64,000 bases of DNA from Vulcaniibacterium tengchongense (GTDB lineage Bacteria; Pseudomonadota; Gammaproteobacteria; Xanthomonadales; Xanthomonadaceae), in assembly GCF_003814555.1 (NCBI RefSeq), contig NZ_RKQN01000002.1, positions 845,849 to 909,848 of the forward strand, read 5' to 3'. The notes under the pieces are model-generated. The model did no database searches. It saw nothing but the letters and a program-made list of their open reading frames with translations, and was not told where the DNA came from. Position numbers and translations under genes: made by a program. Positions 63,666 through 64,000 of the stretch are shown piece by piece (positions within the stretch are counted from its first letter, which is position 1; every line of letters begins with the position of its first letter).

Positions 63666-64000
63666 GTGAGCTCGTTGCAGTCAACGCAGGGATTGCTGGC
63701 CGCGCTGGCCCGTTACGCAGGCGCGGACCGTCTGTACCGCCTGGAGCTGGGCGAGCGCAGCGACGAACTGGTCGTGGAGCGGTGGCAGGGCCGGGAATCG
63801 CTGTCGCCGTCGACGGCGGACGGGGGCTACGAATGGTGGGTGGATGCGCTTTCCACCGACGCGCATCTGGACCTGGAGGGGTACCTCGGGCAGCGTGCGA
63901 GGCTGTGGACGCGGCTGGCCGGGGGCGGCGTCGCGAGCCGCAGCGGCCTGGTGCGCGAAGCCGCCTGCCTGGGCAGCGACGGCAGCCTGGCGCGCTACCG
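63666..64000 (+). CDS. vgrG: T6SS spike protein VgrG/TssI (N-terminal part, continues past window)
   Basis: The GTG start follows AAGGAGG with good spacing. The visible 111 residues contain VVERWQGRESLS, YEWWVDALSTDAHLDL, GQRARLWTRLAGG and SRSGLVREAACLGSDGSLARY, the gp27-like start of VgrG with the family Trp-Trp pair. VgrG trimers tip the T6SS needle and carry effectors. The gene is divergent from tssA; the 194-base gap contains no clear promoter pair. The end and any C-terminal effector extension lie outside the window. Confidence 0.88.
   Translation, partial: MSSLQSTQGLLAALARYAGADRLYRLELGERSDELVVERWQGRESLSPSTADGGYEWWVDALSTDAHLDLEGYLGQRARLWTRLAGGGVASRSGLVREAACLGSDGSLARY

Overview
The window is 64 kb of very GC-rich DNA from a gammaproteobacterium. 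The Ax21-family pair, an OleA homologue, the glyQS/tamAB, tatABC, hemDXY and secB-gpsA neighbourhoods, and short dispersed GC-rich palindromes together point to the Xanthomonadaceae/Lysobacteraceae, most likely Lysobacter or a close relative. This placement is inferred from gene content; no database search was run. Most of the window is compact housekeeping sequence. The accessory material lies at both ends and in a few patches between.

Layout. 1-2.7 kb: the 3' end of a BCCT transporter, then a worn accessory patch with a frame-broken coding remnant, a hypothetical gene, a DUF6708 membrane protein and a PAAR remnant, all of the kind seen around type VI secretion (T6SS) cargo. 2.7-13 kb (minus strand): glyQ-glyS-tamA-tamB-SIMPL-GNAT. 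13-26.7 kb: a glutamine amidotransferase, a BPSS1780-like membrane protein, tatABC with a SYLF lipid-binding protein, hemH with an alpha/beta hydrolase, a YgjP-type metallopeptidase, rdgC, ttcA, plsB and a lipoprotein. 26.8-31.6 kb: a four-gene Csu-like chaperone/usher pilus operon (pilin, chaperone, usher, two-domain tip) behind an exact sigma-54 promoter and an upstream 14-bp palindrome.

31.6-44.3 kb: an e(P4)-like acid phosphatase, two GNATs, a TetR regulator whose promoter spacer is filled by a Fur-box-like sequence, an unknown protein coupled to a lone TonB-C-like domain, a FadI-like thiolase, a truncated Fic gene wedged against hemY, the hemD-hemX-hemY operon, a thioesterase, and rhodanese-secB-gpsA. 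44.3-53 kb: two tandem Ax21-family genes each with its own terminator, trmL with an SDR, a large two-domain M16 peptidase, small envelope proteins, and oleA without oleBCD beside it.

53-64 kb is one arm of a T6SS cluster: a single-span protein with a cysteine-rich tail, a divergent membrane-anchored M15 peptidoglycan peptidase (TagX-like), a 530-residue unrecognised membrane protein with an Asp-Ala hexanucleotide repeat, tssM, tagF, an OmpA-family peptidoglycan-binding protein, divergent tssA, and the start of a VgrG. TssM and the OmpA protein would build the envelope-spanning complex, the M15 enzyme could open the peptidoglycan for it, TagF would restrain firing, TssA would prime tail assembly and VgrG would tip the spike. 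The most novel elements are the uncharacterised proteins of this arm, the sigma-54 control of the pilus, and the Fur-TetR promoter.
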